This document shows positions 41,424 to 53,344 of a DNA stretch of 64,000 nt, in pieces. The notes beneath the pieces are model-generated. The model saw only the letters and a list, made by a program, of their open reading frames with translations. It was not told where the DNA came from and made no database searches. Positions within the stretch are counted from its first letter, which is position 1; every line of letters starts with the position of its first letter. A program made the translations under genes and the position numbers. This DNA comes from Bryoerythrophyllum caledonicum (lineage: Eukaryota; Streptophyta; Bryopsida; Pottiales; Pottiaceae). The stretch lies in assembly GCA_963971425.1 (NCBI GenBank), contig OZ020519.1, positions 16,012,028 through 16,076,027 of the forward strand, written 5' to 3'.

Positions 41424-43477
41424 ATGACATACAGATCTTCGCAACAAGGCGGTTATCTACCCCGCAAACTGTCCAAAACATGGAAACAACACATGACCAC
41501 ATACCACATAATACGGAAAACTATTAGAATTGTGAAAAATAACCCACAATGGCATAATCATCCCATATGTAACGAATTACTAACCTTGCACCACACCCAA
41601 ATCCCTGCCCCACCCCTCTCAAACTTACCCCATGATACATGGATCAAAAACATTGCACAAATCGCGAAAAATGCCAATATACAAGTTCGGAAAGTAACTA
41701 CAAAATACACCAAAGATAACATTAGAAAAGCCATCTCAAAATATAGACAACTATACGAAACTAGCCCCAAAAAAATAAATAGAAAAGTTTTTTAAAAACT
41801 AGAATCCCCACCACTAGACTGTATCACTGACTAATATAATAACATATTAACTAGCCCGGAAGACATAGCAAACGAAATATTCAACCAACAGAAAAAAAAA
41901 ATAATAGACCCACAGTACCAACATGCAACTACCAACCACAACATCTTATCGAATGCACATGCGCAGTACGCCAATATCCATGGCATGACCTAGATGGATT
42001 TACCTTACACAAACGAGGTGAGCCTGAAACCCCGTTACACACATACTTCAATAGAGCCATATATGACACATGTCTTTGCAACCTAGGAAACAACAAAGCC
42101 CCAGGGCCAGACCGTATTCTGAATTCTATACTCAAAAACATGCCCCCAAGATTTAATAAACTACTATTTCTATTTTTCTCCCATTGCTATAAACAAAAAC
42201 AAATACCAGCCTCATGGAAAACAAGTGCAACAATCTTACTACACAAAAAAGGAGATCCTTCAATTTTACCAAACCACAGACCAATAGAATTAGCCAACAC
42301 AATATATAAACTCTACACCAGTACACTTACTTCAATATTATCATCATACGGTGAAAAATTTAAAATCCTACACGATAGTCAAGAGGGATTTAGAGCAGAG
42401 AGAAATACTAGACAAATACAAACTTTAATAGCGGCACTAGAAGATGCACGATTCACAAACCAAGACATATATATTTTATATATTGACTTCAAAAACGCCT
42501 TTGGCTCTATAGACCACGCCCGACTACTAGCAATAATGACTGACATTGGGTACCCAAAAGATGCAACTGCACTACTTGGAAATATCTACTCCCAATCATC
42601 TACTTACTACACCGGTGAACACTTTGGTAAAACTAAGCCCATCCCCATTCATAGAGGAATCATACAAGGAGACACCCTCAGTCCATACCTATTCATTATA
42701 TTTTTAGAACCACTACTTCGTTGGCTAGAACGAGGCAATAATGGATATACTTTTGGTACATCACAAATCACCATAAACTCCGCCGCCTACGCCGATGAGC
42801 TTGCCACTATAACTAACAAAATAAGCGCATTACAAACACAAATTGATAAAATCGACAAATATTGTAAATGGACCGGTATGGACGTAGGCGTCTCAAAATG
42901 CGCGGCTATAGGGTGTCCAAACAAATCCAAAATGAATCCAACTACATTTAAAGCCCTAATGCAAGCTTCTAACATCAACTACCGTGGCCAACCAATCCCC
43001 ATACTACACCAAAATGAAGCATATGCTTACCTAGGCACAAATCTTGTTCCCTCACTTAAATGGAAAATACAAATACACACCACAACCACAAAACTCATTA
43101 AACAATGCAAAGAATTAACAACATGTCCGGCCACTATGAAACAAAAAATTAAAATGGTTGACACCGTAACACGCCCAGGTATAGCATACAACTTCTACGT
43201 AGTACCATACTCTATGCCAACCATTAAAAAACTTGACCAAAAGATTATAGCCATACAAAAAATCATATGTGGTATGCCAAAATGCATGGCAAAGGCAATA
43301 ACCCAACTCCCACATAACCTATTCGGACTTGAAGCCTTCTCCCTCAGAAATGCCTATCTACGATGTATAGGGGAACAATTACAAAATGCTCTAAATGACA
43401 AAGGTAGACTCGGAAAAAACAGATTGCATAAGGTCACCAATAACTCGTATATTCTACCTATTAAAACATGTAGCTAA
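41424..43477 (+). pseudogene. LINE reverse transcriptase domain, YADE variant
   Basis: The connector (41,424-41,795) is followed by the RT in another frame (42,140-43,477), running into it from about 42,080 (NKAPGPDRI). Blocks: SWKTSATILLHKKGDPSILP, NHRPIELANTIYKLYTSTL, SQEGFRAERNTRQ, YILYIDFKNAFGSIDH (block A Asp), GIIQGDTLSPYLF (block B) and AAYADELATI (block C). Block C has YADE where YADD is expected, a GAC to GAG-type change that would abolish or weaken polymerisation. The copy is also frameshifted before and after the domain. Confidence 0.85.
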
Positions 43478-45227
43478 AATTCACCTTAAAAGTACACTCC
43501 CAAAATTCTTCTATGACAAAACACCATTAGAAATAGTATGGTGTCAAGAAACACAAAACCATAACACACTAAATGCCCAACTCTCCCAAAAACTTTTACA
43601 AAAATTCCTATCAAAAAATATTTTTGAATTAAAACAAATCACCCTACCAAATGGTGCACACATCATGAATAACGAAAACTTCAAAACCTTCCACTTCACC
43701 CCATCCAAACTAATCAAGAGTGCCCTAAATGTTGCCAAACAACTTTTTTGCCACCCAACATGCCCAACTATATGCGATATCCCTTGTAATGATACACCCA
43801 TACTCCCACACACTCCAAGACCCATTCATCGCCGTCGATAACAACATCCTCCCAAGAACCACCATACCACCAACCCAACCCCCCAACCCCCCATATCCAT
43901 ACCACCCCCGCCCCCCAACATACATAACCAAAAATCCCACCGCATATCCTATTAATAACATCATACACCATAAACATATACAACATCTAGATACCAACAG
44001 AATACAAAATACCTTTACAAAATACCTTTGCCAATGGCAACACAACAACAATACATTCAATAAATGGCTTCCTCAACGAAACCTTTTTCCAAGACACGAC
44101 TGTAATACCTCCATATACAACACCGAAAAGCTAAAACAATATTACCAAAAAATCAAAGATAAATTCTACTCGGAAATCATTCTAGCACACCACCCCCAAG
44201 AACAATTACAAGACTCAAGATCCGTAACTCCACCTATAATCATCCCACTCCTTAACATCTATACTATGGAATGTAACCCCGAAAACGATATTACCACAAC
44301 CTCAAACAAAATCAAAATAGAGAACAACCAAGCCCACCTATACGAAGCAAATGGCCGACATTTACACACTATCCCCACCACTAGACTTCAATGGCTATGG
44401 AATCAATACAATATGAAACTAAAAACCACTACAAACATTGAACCAACTACCCAACCATTTGAAACCGAAGTGATTTGGCTATACGAAAGATAAAAATACC
44501 GCATTCCAAAAAATAATCTCCTCAAAAATGCACAATATACAATACCCACACCCATTTTAGACTCATTAATCTCATCTTTTAACATCGAACAATCATACTT
44601 CTCTTCCCCCGTCACATGTTCCACCAAATTAAAAAAATTCTACTCACCCTTTGAAAGAGATAAAATATTTGGCTCCTTGGGAAAAGCCTTTGACTATAAA
44701 TGGGTCGGTAATGGTATAGCGCACCCCCACAACGAGGAAGAAACTTGACAAGCACTACACTGGGCCCGCCTCGCCGCTAAAAACGACCCACAACACACAT
44801 CTACACTCATTATCACGCCAGACAAAAATTGGTACCAAAACTTTAATCCCCAGTCCAGCCCATTTGTAGATTCCTACATCCTTGCATTATTTGAAGCAGA
44901 CTCAATTCCTTACGAAGAACCTACTATCCCATCTGAGCTAAAAAAGCCCAAAATTGAACCATCTACATTACAAATAATATGCGTCCACCACCAAAACCAA
45001 ACCCTAGGCACCCTAGATCAACTTGCCGAACTCACCTCTATAGCAAAAACTCTTAACATAAATCGGCTATATACAAAGATAGCGCCGCCAACACCTATAC
45101 AAACATCAGTCAATAGCAGCAAAAAATGGTCAAAACTAAACTTCAATAACAATATACTAGATCACAGTTTACCACTTCCACCCCTCCCGGACTACCAAAC
45201 TACAGCCTCACCAAAATTTGACCCCGC
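43478..45227 (+). pseudogene. LINE ORF2 connector between RT and RNase H
   Basis: Coding-like A/C-rich sequence in several frames (43,395-43,841, 43,729-44,493, then unbroken stretches to 45,220). No domain is recognised. Several stops and shifts. Confidence 0.5.
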
Positions 45228-45642
45228 ATATTGCTACTATACGGATGGCTCGTTCAAACCACCAGAACAGATCAGTCCGGGTAATTGGCGTAGAGAAAAA
45301 GCCGGTTATGGAATATACAATTTTACGAAAGAAATCAAATTAGCCAAAAGACTACATGGACTACAAAATATTCTCAGAGCAGAACTTATGGCCATCCACA
45401 AAACATTGGAAATTGTCACAACAAAATACAATAATGAACCAGCGCACATATTTACGGACTGCATTAATGCACTATTCTTATTAAACACCCAAACAACACA
45501 CCCTACCTTCCACAATAGTCACCCCGACCAAACCATACTAAAATCTATGGTCCAAATGATACTAATACGAAGACAAATCACAACCATCCACAAAGTTCGA
45601 GCCCACGCCGATATTGATGGTAACAAACAGGCGGATAGCTAG
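45228..45642 (+). pseudogene. LINE RNase H domain
   Basis: YCYYTDGSFKPP (first Asp), AGYGIY, ILRAELMAIHKTLEIV (Glu), AHIFTDCINALFLL (second Asp) and VRAHADIDGNKQADS (last Asp) give the four acidic residues of RNase H in order and at normal spacing. It would remove RNA from the cDNA hybrid. The frame starts upstream of the first Met and ends in a stop right after the domain. Confidence 0.85.
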
Positions 45643-45776
45643 CAAAAGAGGGCCGGGAAAAATCACACCAAAATGCCAAAGATCCACACGAACATGCCCA
45701 CGCCACCCCATACTACTTCCAAAAAGAAGATTGGCCTTCCAAAGAAAACACCCCCGATAAAGGCCCAATTAGATTT

Positions 45777-46769
45777 TTGAGCAAATACCTCCAAAAACAA
45801 GACCTATATAATAACCTTGACACAATCTCAGACAACTTTCCTAACATAGAAAAGTGGACTAACAACAACAATATAGACAATGAACTCTCCGCAAATTTCT
45901 GGAAAAATCCTATCATCACCGACTCACAAATTACATGCCTTATTAAATTTCGTACTGGACAATACATGGGAAACGCCCGAAAACAACTCTTCTTTGGAAT
46001 GGAAAGATTTCCATCCATAACATGCCCAATATGCACGTCCACGGACCCTGACACATGGTTACATGTTTTACTTAAATGTCATAACCACCACATACACTCC
46101 CTAATTGTCAAAAGACATAACAAAGCCGTATGAGAAATCCGTAAATTAATCACCTCCCATAACAAATCAAGATGTTTTATCCTCATGAATGCCGGCACCT
46201 TTAATAACAACCCACAAGAAAACACGGTACCATCATGGCTACTCCCATGTACATGCGAAATCCAACGATGCCACTGCAATGCTCGACTCAAACCCGGCAT
46301 ACTTTGTGGTAGAGGCCTACCATATAATGACCCCCCACCCGACCACATAAACCAAAACTATACCATTCAATTCATCGAATTTACATACTGCAATGACAGA
46401 TTTTCCCCTGTAACAATCGAAAACAAAATCAATAAATACCAACCCCTTATTGATGACATCACTACCCTCGGCTGGAAAGTGGACCCCCTTATGGTAATCA
46501 CAGCCGGCGCTCGCGCCACCACCTTTATCCTATCTATAAAAACCCTAGAAGATATCTTCAAAATTCCTATAAACACAATTACAAACACTTTCAAGAATAT
46601 TAACGTCATTGCCATACAACACGCTATGTCCATCCTTCTACACAAACGCAAAATTGAAAACAACCAAACCCTTCCTGATACACAAGACCCTCATAAAATT
46701 CCCTCTGCTTCACTCCTCGATACTTCTTGGATTGGTTGGTTTTATGGTTTGTGGTTACTTGTTACATAG
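45777..46769 (+). pseudogene. LINE ORF2 C-terminus with zinc finger
   Basis: At about 46,020-46,130 the chain reads CPICTSTDPDTWLHVLLKCH followed by IHSLIVKRHNKAV, a Cys-x2-Cys...His...Cys finger followed by RHN, a layout seen at the C-terminus of several LINE groups. A further coding segment (46,185-46,769) follows in another frame and ends shortly before the 3' terminus. Confidence 0.7.
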
Positions 46770-46906
46770 TGTCTACCCTCGAGAGGGGGAAGTAGTTCCA
46801 GCTTACTAATTCCTTGTCCGGTGGGCATGGTCTTAGTAGTGGAACGAACAGACACTCTATTCACGCCGGCCTCCCTTGGAGATCCGCGTTCTTCTTCCTA
46901 TTATAA

Positions 46907-49900
46907 TAGGCAAAGTGGTGGAACTTTGGAAGGAACAAACACTTTACTCATATTGGCCTATTATAGAGGTTGAAGTTCAATTTTCTTTCTTTCTTTATAT
47001 GATTCCAATGTAGGTTAAAATAGAGGTTTAACAATTATGATTAAAATTTTTACCTTAAACGCCCATGTACCACATCCACAATATCACAATTTGTACTCAT
47101 TTATTTCTTTGAGCTCAATTTCATGAAGATAAAATGAGTGATTTTAGTATCTATCCTTACAAAGATGAACTTATTTTATTACCTATAATTTTGACTGAAT
47201 TTGAATAAGATCCAAGGATTGTTGGAATAGATTGTACGTTTATTATATAAGTAGTGAAACATTATGAATTTTGGAAGGTCTACTACCCTATACCAATCAA
47301 TAAAATCTTTCGAGATTTTTCATTAATCAAATGGAACAAGTTTGAACTTGCACTATGTCGATGGCTTTACACTAACACACATTATATGAAGTAGTATAAT
47401 CTTTGATTTCTAATGATTTGTTATCTTCCATGTATATGTGATTTTAAACAAAGATGTTTCAAAACTTTTAGAATGGAAGTTTTGAAAGACTAGAATGGAA
47501 GTTTTGTATTTGATCACAAAGATCAACACCCGCATATCAATGAAGAATCTCATAACTTGGACAATTTCACTCAAAGTTACTATTACACCAAAATTTGAGC
47601 TCATAGCTTGACAACAAAAACACCCAAAAATACACATTTCTACACACAAGCAATCTTTATTTAGCTACCTATACACTTAGTTACTTTGTTAAGTAGAGTC
47701 TACCTATGGAGAGAGGTAGTAGGGGTAGTATGTGCTCTCTACGTCTTAATGACCTAAAAAGTAGCACAATTCCACCATATTCATTTAGTTTTACGCTAGT
47801 CAAGGACCAATATTACTCTTTTTCTTCTTCTTTTTCTTTTCTACTAGAATTGTTTTCATGTGTATGAAATATTGCATTGTATGTGGCATTTCATTTGTAG
47901 ATATTCATCGTATTTGAGTGTTATTTGATGAATTTAGAGAGGCATGTAGAGATTTTCCAATAGTTTAGTAACACCAAATCATGATTTAGTTCTAGTAAAG
48001 TGTACATGTAATGTGCCTTCAAAATAGAATCTCAAAGTTTAGAATCTAGTTCCTTATAAATTTCATGCAAATGAACCTCTAAAGATCAAAAGTCTTGGGT
48101 GGGCTTCTAGTGATTTTAGGTAGCTTACATCAATGTCAATTTAGGTCCAAAAAATTGAAATGTGGATAAGTAGTGGATGTGTATAAGTAGTAGATTCATG
48201 GAGAATACATTTTTAAAAACAAACACACAAAACTAAAGTGACAAGGTTTTGAATTTCAAATAAGGAGAGAAGGTAGGGCGGATAGGGTACTATAGAGCTA
48301 AATAAATCACTACCATAGAAGTTGAATAGTAATAATGTGGAGCTGAAAAGTGCAATTTTTGGTCGTGGATAGCATTGGATGACATTTCTTGGCAACCCTC
48401 ATTGTTTTTTCTTTTAAAAAAGTAGAAATCGAAGATCTACTAAATGTTTCTGTTTCCTATCAATAGAATATTGCATAACAATTCCAACCATCATTTGAAT
48501 TTTAGATCCAACAATTATTTTAAAAATGCTATTGCTTTCCTAAGTAAATGGCTACTTTCTATATCCCTAGTCATTATAAGTCCATTTCTTCTATCCTAAA
48601 CACCTCCATTATTTGTGATTTTGCTTGCAATAACCCAATACAAGTTAGAACATAGATCCATAAAATTTATGCAATGTGTAGTGAAACAATATGCCATTAT
48701 CTTGAGTCAAAGTACTAATGGTTGACCTTCATAATAACTTTTGAATGGTTGATAGAATAATGTTTGGTAATGTGCTTCATTGTATGATTAATGGTTCTAA
48801 TACAAGTCACAATTATAGCTACTTTAACCCTAACAATTTTAAACTATTTTAACCAAAAATACTTCAACACTATCCATTCAATTGCAAAAGACAAAAACAA
48901 ACATTTGCATTTTTTTAATACATTTCTAAACATAAGATCTTAATTAATACTACTGTAAAGTATGTTAATTTATTTTCAAAATATTCAATTGCACTCAATG
49001 AAAGATTACAGTGTTTAAAGTGAAAAGATTTTTTTCCCCTTCCCTACCTAAAAATTATCAGCAAGCATCAACTTTGCTTGGTGATATAAAATTTAGACTC
49101 AAGCTAAATTTTATAACATTATAATGTGTATGATGTTAGTTCCATATACTTTGATTATTGGAGGTAAAAGAAGAGTGAAGCATTTTTAACAGAATTGTGA
49201 GATGAAACAAGGTTTAGAAACTGCCTAAACACCATTTCATTTTTAGTAAACTCAATGTCTTATTGGCTACATATCCAAACAGTCAAAAAAATATTTATGC
49301 TTCTTCTTAAAATTGAAATTGAACCCTGTGTAAAAATGAGTATCTAACACACCAAAATAAATGATAATAATTTGAAGATTACATTGGTACTAGTAATTAT
49401 GAACCGTATCTTAAAGTCAGTTTCGGCACCTTGCTCTCGAAAAAAATATCTTACCTTTAGTAGGCATTTGAACACAATGGGTATCGCCTAGGCATTACAT
49501 GGGTATCACCTAGGCATTGGTGAGATTTTTAATGCACCAAAATAGATTGTAAAAAATTTCATGCTCCCTTTTTCTGCACCAATGAAATGCATGAAAAGTA
49601 ATGGCAATCAATGCTCTTGGGCCCTACCCAATGCAAGCTAGAGCTCCCCCTGTAGTACTGTACCCCAAGTTCCCAAAAGGTTGATCAATGGTTCCCCCAC
49701 ACCTTTTCCAAGCCAAGTTATCATGTGCGCGTGACCCCAATTACTAACATAAGACCATAAGATTTGGAGTGACATATGAGGTCACCTCACTTTACTTTTA
49801 GGAGGGCTTTATTCTTTATTGTAAAATAATTATGCACAAGACTGACTTGTACTTAGGGTTATTAAACATTCTTAAGTATGTTCCAATGGTCTCAATTTTG

Positions 49901-50584
49901 ATAATGACTTTATAAATTTATTTATGAAGATGTGGCATAGTAGTAGCTTTGTGGAATATGATATTTCTTCACATGGGACCTTTAAAAAGGAATTTATGTT
50001 ATTCGAAGTGCAAAACTAAGGACTCCATGTAGCTCCAAAATTTTTTTGCTAGAAGTTTCTATTGACATTGAGATTTTTCATCCATGTAAAGAATATTATC
50101 TTCTTTGAATCTGTCCAAAAACAATCAATGTAAAACATTAATGTAAAAAACATTAGTGTAACATTAGTGTAAAACATTAATGTAACATTAGTGTAAAAAA
50201 GCAATTAAACCCTAGTCAAACATTTTCACACATTGTTGCACAAGGGGGAAAAAAACTTGTTCTTCCATTTCAAATGCTATAATATTCATATATTTGCGGA
50301 GGATTGCAACAAAAAAAAATGGCAAGCTCATACAACAGTTTATTTCAAGATATTACACATGAAAGTCCAAAATTTCACTTTAGAATGTAATTTACATGCC
50401 CCTTTTTGTCAGTGGTAGTTTTGGACTAGTTTTGAGAAAAATTGACTGTGGTCCATTAGGGGTTAATCCTTAATTGTCAAACGAGAACCGTGTATATACT
50501 GGCACATGTTTTGCTCTATAGAATACAAAAAATGTATTGAAGTTTAGCAAGACATACACCTTTGGGTTGAAGATTCTTCAACTA
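46907..50584. other. unit 2 head, no gene
   Basis: 46,907-49,770 matches 58,357-61,195 at roughly 97% and has no protein-like ORF; 49,770 onward matches unit 1. Small ORFs (47,410-47,649, 48,213-48,395, 50,233-50,418) are shared between units but do not look coding. Near 50,125-50,195 there is a short tandem of ACATTARTGTAA. Confidence 0.6.
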
Positions 50585-50937
50585 AGGTAAGGCCCCCCAT
50601 AACCAATAAAAACCCATAGCCAACGCCTATAGAATTGGGGTATATCTGACCCTCTTCCATCCCATTACCATCAACTGAGCTCCAAATGAAGGTTTGCTTA
50701 TAGTCAAGACCCTTACTTTTGGTTGTTGGTTATGGGGGGTACCTACTGCTGGCCACCCACTTAACATGGCTGCACAGTTTGAAAATTCATAACTAATTCA
50801 GTTTTCATTGAAAAATATGAAATCACTAGGGTTGGAATTGTAATTCTATTGGCTATCACTGAAAAAAAATAGTATAATTATCTCCTCTCTCCATATATGC
50901 ACATTCCTTAACTTGTCGGTTTTAGGAGGGCTTACCT
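50585..50937. mobile_element. 353-bp MITE with TA target (unit 2 copy)
   Basis: Paralogous to 12,908-13,261 with the same AGGTAAGCC ends and flanking TA. It was present before units 1 and 2 separated and is absent from unit 3. Confidence 0.8.
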
Positions 50938-51301
50938 TATCATCTTTCATTTGTAGGTCATATCAATATCTGGACCTTGTTATGTTCAAAAACAACACCA
51001 TACATGTACACTACTGTGGCCACGGTATGCACCTTCTAAGGTTTAAAGGTTGATCATAAATTAATAGCCATTGTAATACAGTCACTGCAACTTGCAGAAA
51101 TGATGATATTTGGTCGCATTGCAAGTCTCAACTTCTGCCCTGATTTTGGGAGGCACAACTACCGTGGGCACACCAAAAGTGCCATGCCCATGTGATAAGC
51201 CATTAAAAAAACGAGGATGCTCCACAAGAATCCTTTTCACAGAAATATACACTACATGTCAAGACTCTTTCCCATACCTGACGCCATGTATCCAACACCA
51301 A

Positions 51302-53032
51302 CTGTACAGTACCCGGAAGAAATGTTAGGGATTTTTACTTAACTCCAATTAGACTAGATTACAAATAGTGAACTTCAAGTGACCACTAGGAGTTCAATTT
51401 GTGAGCAATTGCCTTGGGATTTTCACCTATTTGTAGGACTAAGAGTAATGTTGTGAAAAGTAACTTGTATGTGGATAATTATCTTAAAAACCCATGTAAA
51501 GTTATAGTTCTCCATTGCCCTATCCAAACTGTGTCCACACTTTTTTCATGCACCAGCTTGCATTGGGCCTTTTTGCGGCATGACATGTTTTGGACCACTG
51601 TTTTTTAAGAAGATATGTATGTGATATTGTGTTGTGATTGCATTGTAAGTTGTAGGGGTAACTTTTGACATGATTGTATGTGAATTTGTGACTTGGTTTA
51701 GCATGAGGTGTACTATTTTTGTTGAAACAAGTTTGTTTGGTGTTGCGGCCCGCGGGTAGGTTGAGTGGCATAAACTGTTGAGAAAGATGAAGACTAGAGC
51801 GTTGACAGATGCTGAGAAAGGAGAAGTGGTTGAAATGCATAAAGGTGGAATGAGAGGTGCGCAGATAGTAAGAGAGTTAGGGATGCCATCTTCCACTGTT
51901 TATGGTGTTTTAGGAAGTTTTAAGAAACGAGGAACTCTAGTGTCATCAAAGTCACCGGATAGACCTTGAAAGTTTACACAGCGCATAATGAGACACTTAG
52001 AACGCCTCCTTAATAATGATCGTCGTTCATCACTCATAGAGATTACAAATCAGATGGCAAGTATTGCACATGTTAGTACTCATATTGTAAGGAAGGCTTT
52101 GAAAACCCTTGGTTAAGAAACCGTGTTGCAGCAAAAAAACCTTTTCTCAATGAGAAGCACAAAGCAGACATGCTAGAATATGCTAGAAAGTATAAAAACT
52201 GGACTGAGGAGGATTGGAAGAAGGTTATTTGGACCGATGAATCATCTTTTGAAATTGGAAGGAATTCTAGACAAATTAGAGTGTGGTGAAAGGCATATGA
52301 GAGATATTCATCTAAATGTCTAGCACCTATTTTTAAGTCTGGACGTACTTCAGTGATGGTTTGGGGTGCTTTTAGTGGCTTTGATAAGTCTCCTTTAGTA
52401 ATCATACCTCCACAGAGTAGAAGTGCAAGTGATTTTGTTGATCTTATTTACGAAGGCACTTTAAGTGGGTTTTATTTTCTCCATGATCATCGAGAAGAAA
52501 TTATACTTATGGAGGATGGCGCTCCGGTTCACCACAGCAAGTTGCCAGAGTTGTGGAGAGAAGCTCATGGCATAAGGAAGTTGAAATGGCCAGCCAACCC
52601 TCCAGATCTAAACCCAATAGAGAACTTATGGAAGATAGTGATAGACAGAGTTCAGAGTACATCCCGGCCACACAGTAAAGAAGAATTGGTGGAATCTCTT
52701 CATAGAGTTAGAGAAGAGATACCTTCAGACATTTTGCAAACCCTTATTGCTACCATGCTTGCACGTATGAAGGAAGTAATTAGTGGAAAAGGTGGTAGTA
52801 CTAGATTTTGAACACTATATAGGAGAAAGCAAATTGTGTGTTGATTTTGGATTTTTTTTCTATGTAAGCAGATTTTATTATTGAAATAGAGTCCAATAGC
52901 TTTCAATTGCAAGTTTTTGTATAAAATTCCATGAATTTTTGAGTTTGTATGAGCTTACTAAAGTAGCTCTTTCGTACATGATTTTGGAAAATTACTGGAA
53001 ATCCCGTAACATTTCTTCCGGGTACTGTACAG
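51302..53032 (+). mobile_element. second Tc1-type element, broken
   Basis: The ends share ACTGTACAGTACCCGGAAGA then AATGTTA as an inverted repeat of about 27 bp. Unit 1 has the empty site CTGTACAGTACAGTCC at about 13,631. The outer TACTGTACAGTA is itself a palindrome, so the exact terminus is ambiguous by about 10 bp. About 1.7 kb, with one disabled transposase gene. Confidence 0.85.
51787..52811 (+). pseudogene. Tc1-type DD34E transposase, three lesions
   Basis: The N-terminal helix-turn-helix starts at ATG 51,787 (MKTRALTDAEKGEVVEMHKG, QIVRELGMPSSTVYGVLGSF). First catalytic Asp in VIWTDESSFEIG, second in LMEDGAPVHHS, Glu in PPDLNPIENLWK with 34 residues between the last two. Breaks: a stop after SPDRP (51,967), a frame change near 52,110, and a stop in RVW*KAYERY (about 52,287). 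Both stops are TGA where relatives would have CGA, as expected from C-to-T decay of methylated DNA. The sequence style (MEDGAPVHHS) is closer to fungal Tc1-type proteins than to the element at 10,319. Confidence 0.85.
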
Positions 53033-53268
53033 TACAGTCCATGACGCGCCATACCTTAACATAGATACAATATTCCCAAAAAGGAAGTCACAAGAGTTGT
53101 GCGTAGTTTGGACACATTTATTTTACAGTAATTTAAAAGAAACATTCTGAAAAAAATTTAAAATGGACTATGCATGTGTATGACTATATTTAGTTCGAGA
53201 TGAGGACGACCAAGTGGGCACTGATGTCATTAGAAAAGTCTTCGACTTGTGGATGCTCAAGAGTGTAG

Positions 53269-53275
53269 TATAAAT
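53269..53275 (+). promoter_or_regulatory. TATA box of CA copy 2
   Basis: TATAAAT, 70 bp upstream of the start codon at 53,345, conserved with copy 1. Confidence 0.5.
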
Positions 53276-53344
53276 GAGTGGTAGCAACAAAAGAGTAGCA
53301 CCAGTTCATTTTGTTTCAGAGTTCCTTCATATTTGCTTGCAACC

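Larger units (their letters stand above)
34700..46895 (+). mobile_element. 12.2 kb LINE copy B with 2A motif and RNase H
   Basis: Ends are set by comparison with unit 3, which has the uninterrupted sequence TCCTATTAAAATAGGCAAAG at about 58,347. Here TCCTATTAAAA (34,689-34,699) precedes the element and TCCTATTATAA (46,896-46,906) follows it, an 11-bp duplication with one difference. Order: repeated 5' UTR, ORF1, A/C-rich leader with 2A, endonuclease, reverse transcriptase, RNase H, zinc finger, short 3' UTR. There is no poly-A tail; the 3' end is GCGTTCTTC. The coding parts carry many frameshifts and stops, so it is inactive, yet full length. The RNase H domain places it near the I/ingi-like or other RNase H-bearing groups, not plant L1. 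Confidence 0.9.

Noticed and set aside
34700-46895. LTR retrotransposon
   Set aside because: No direct long repeats flank the element, no gag, protease or integrase is seen, and the endonuclease-RT-RNase H order is that of a LINE.
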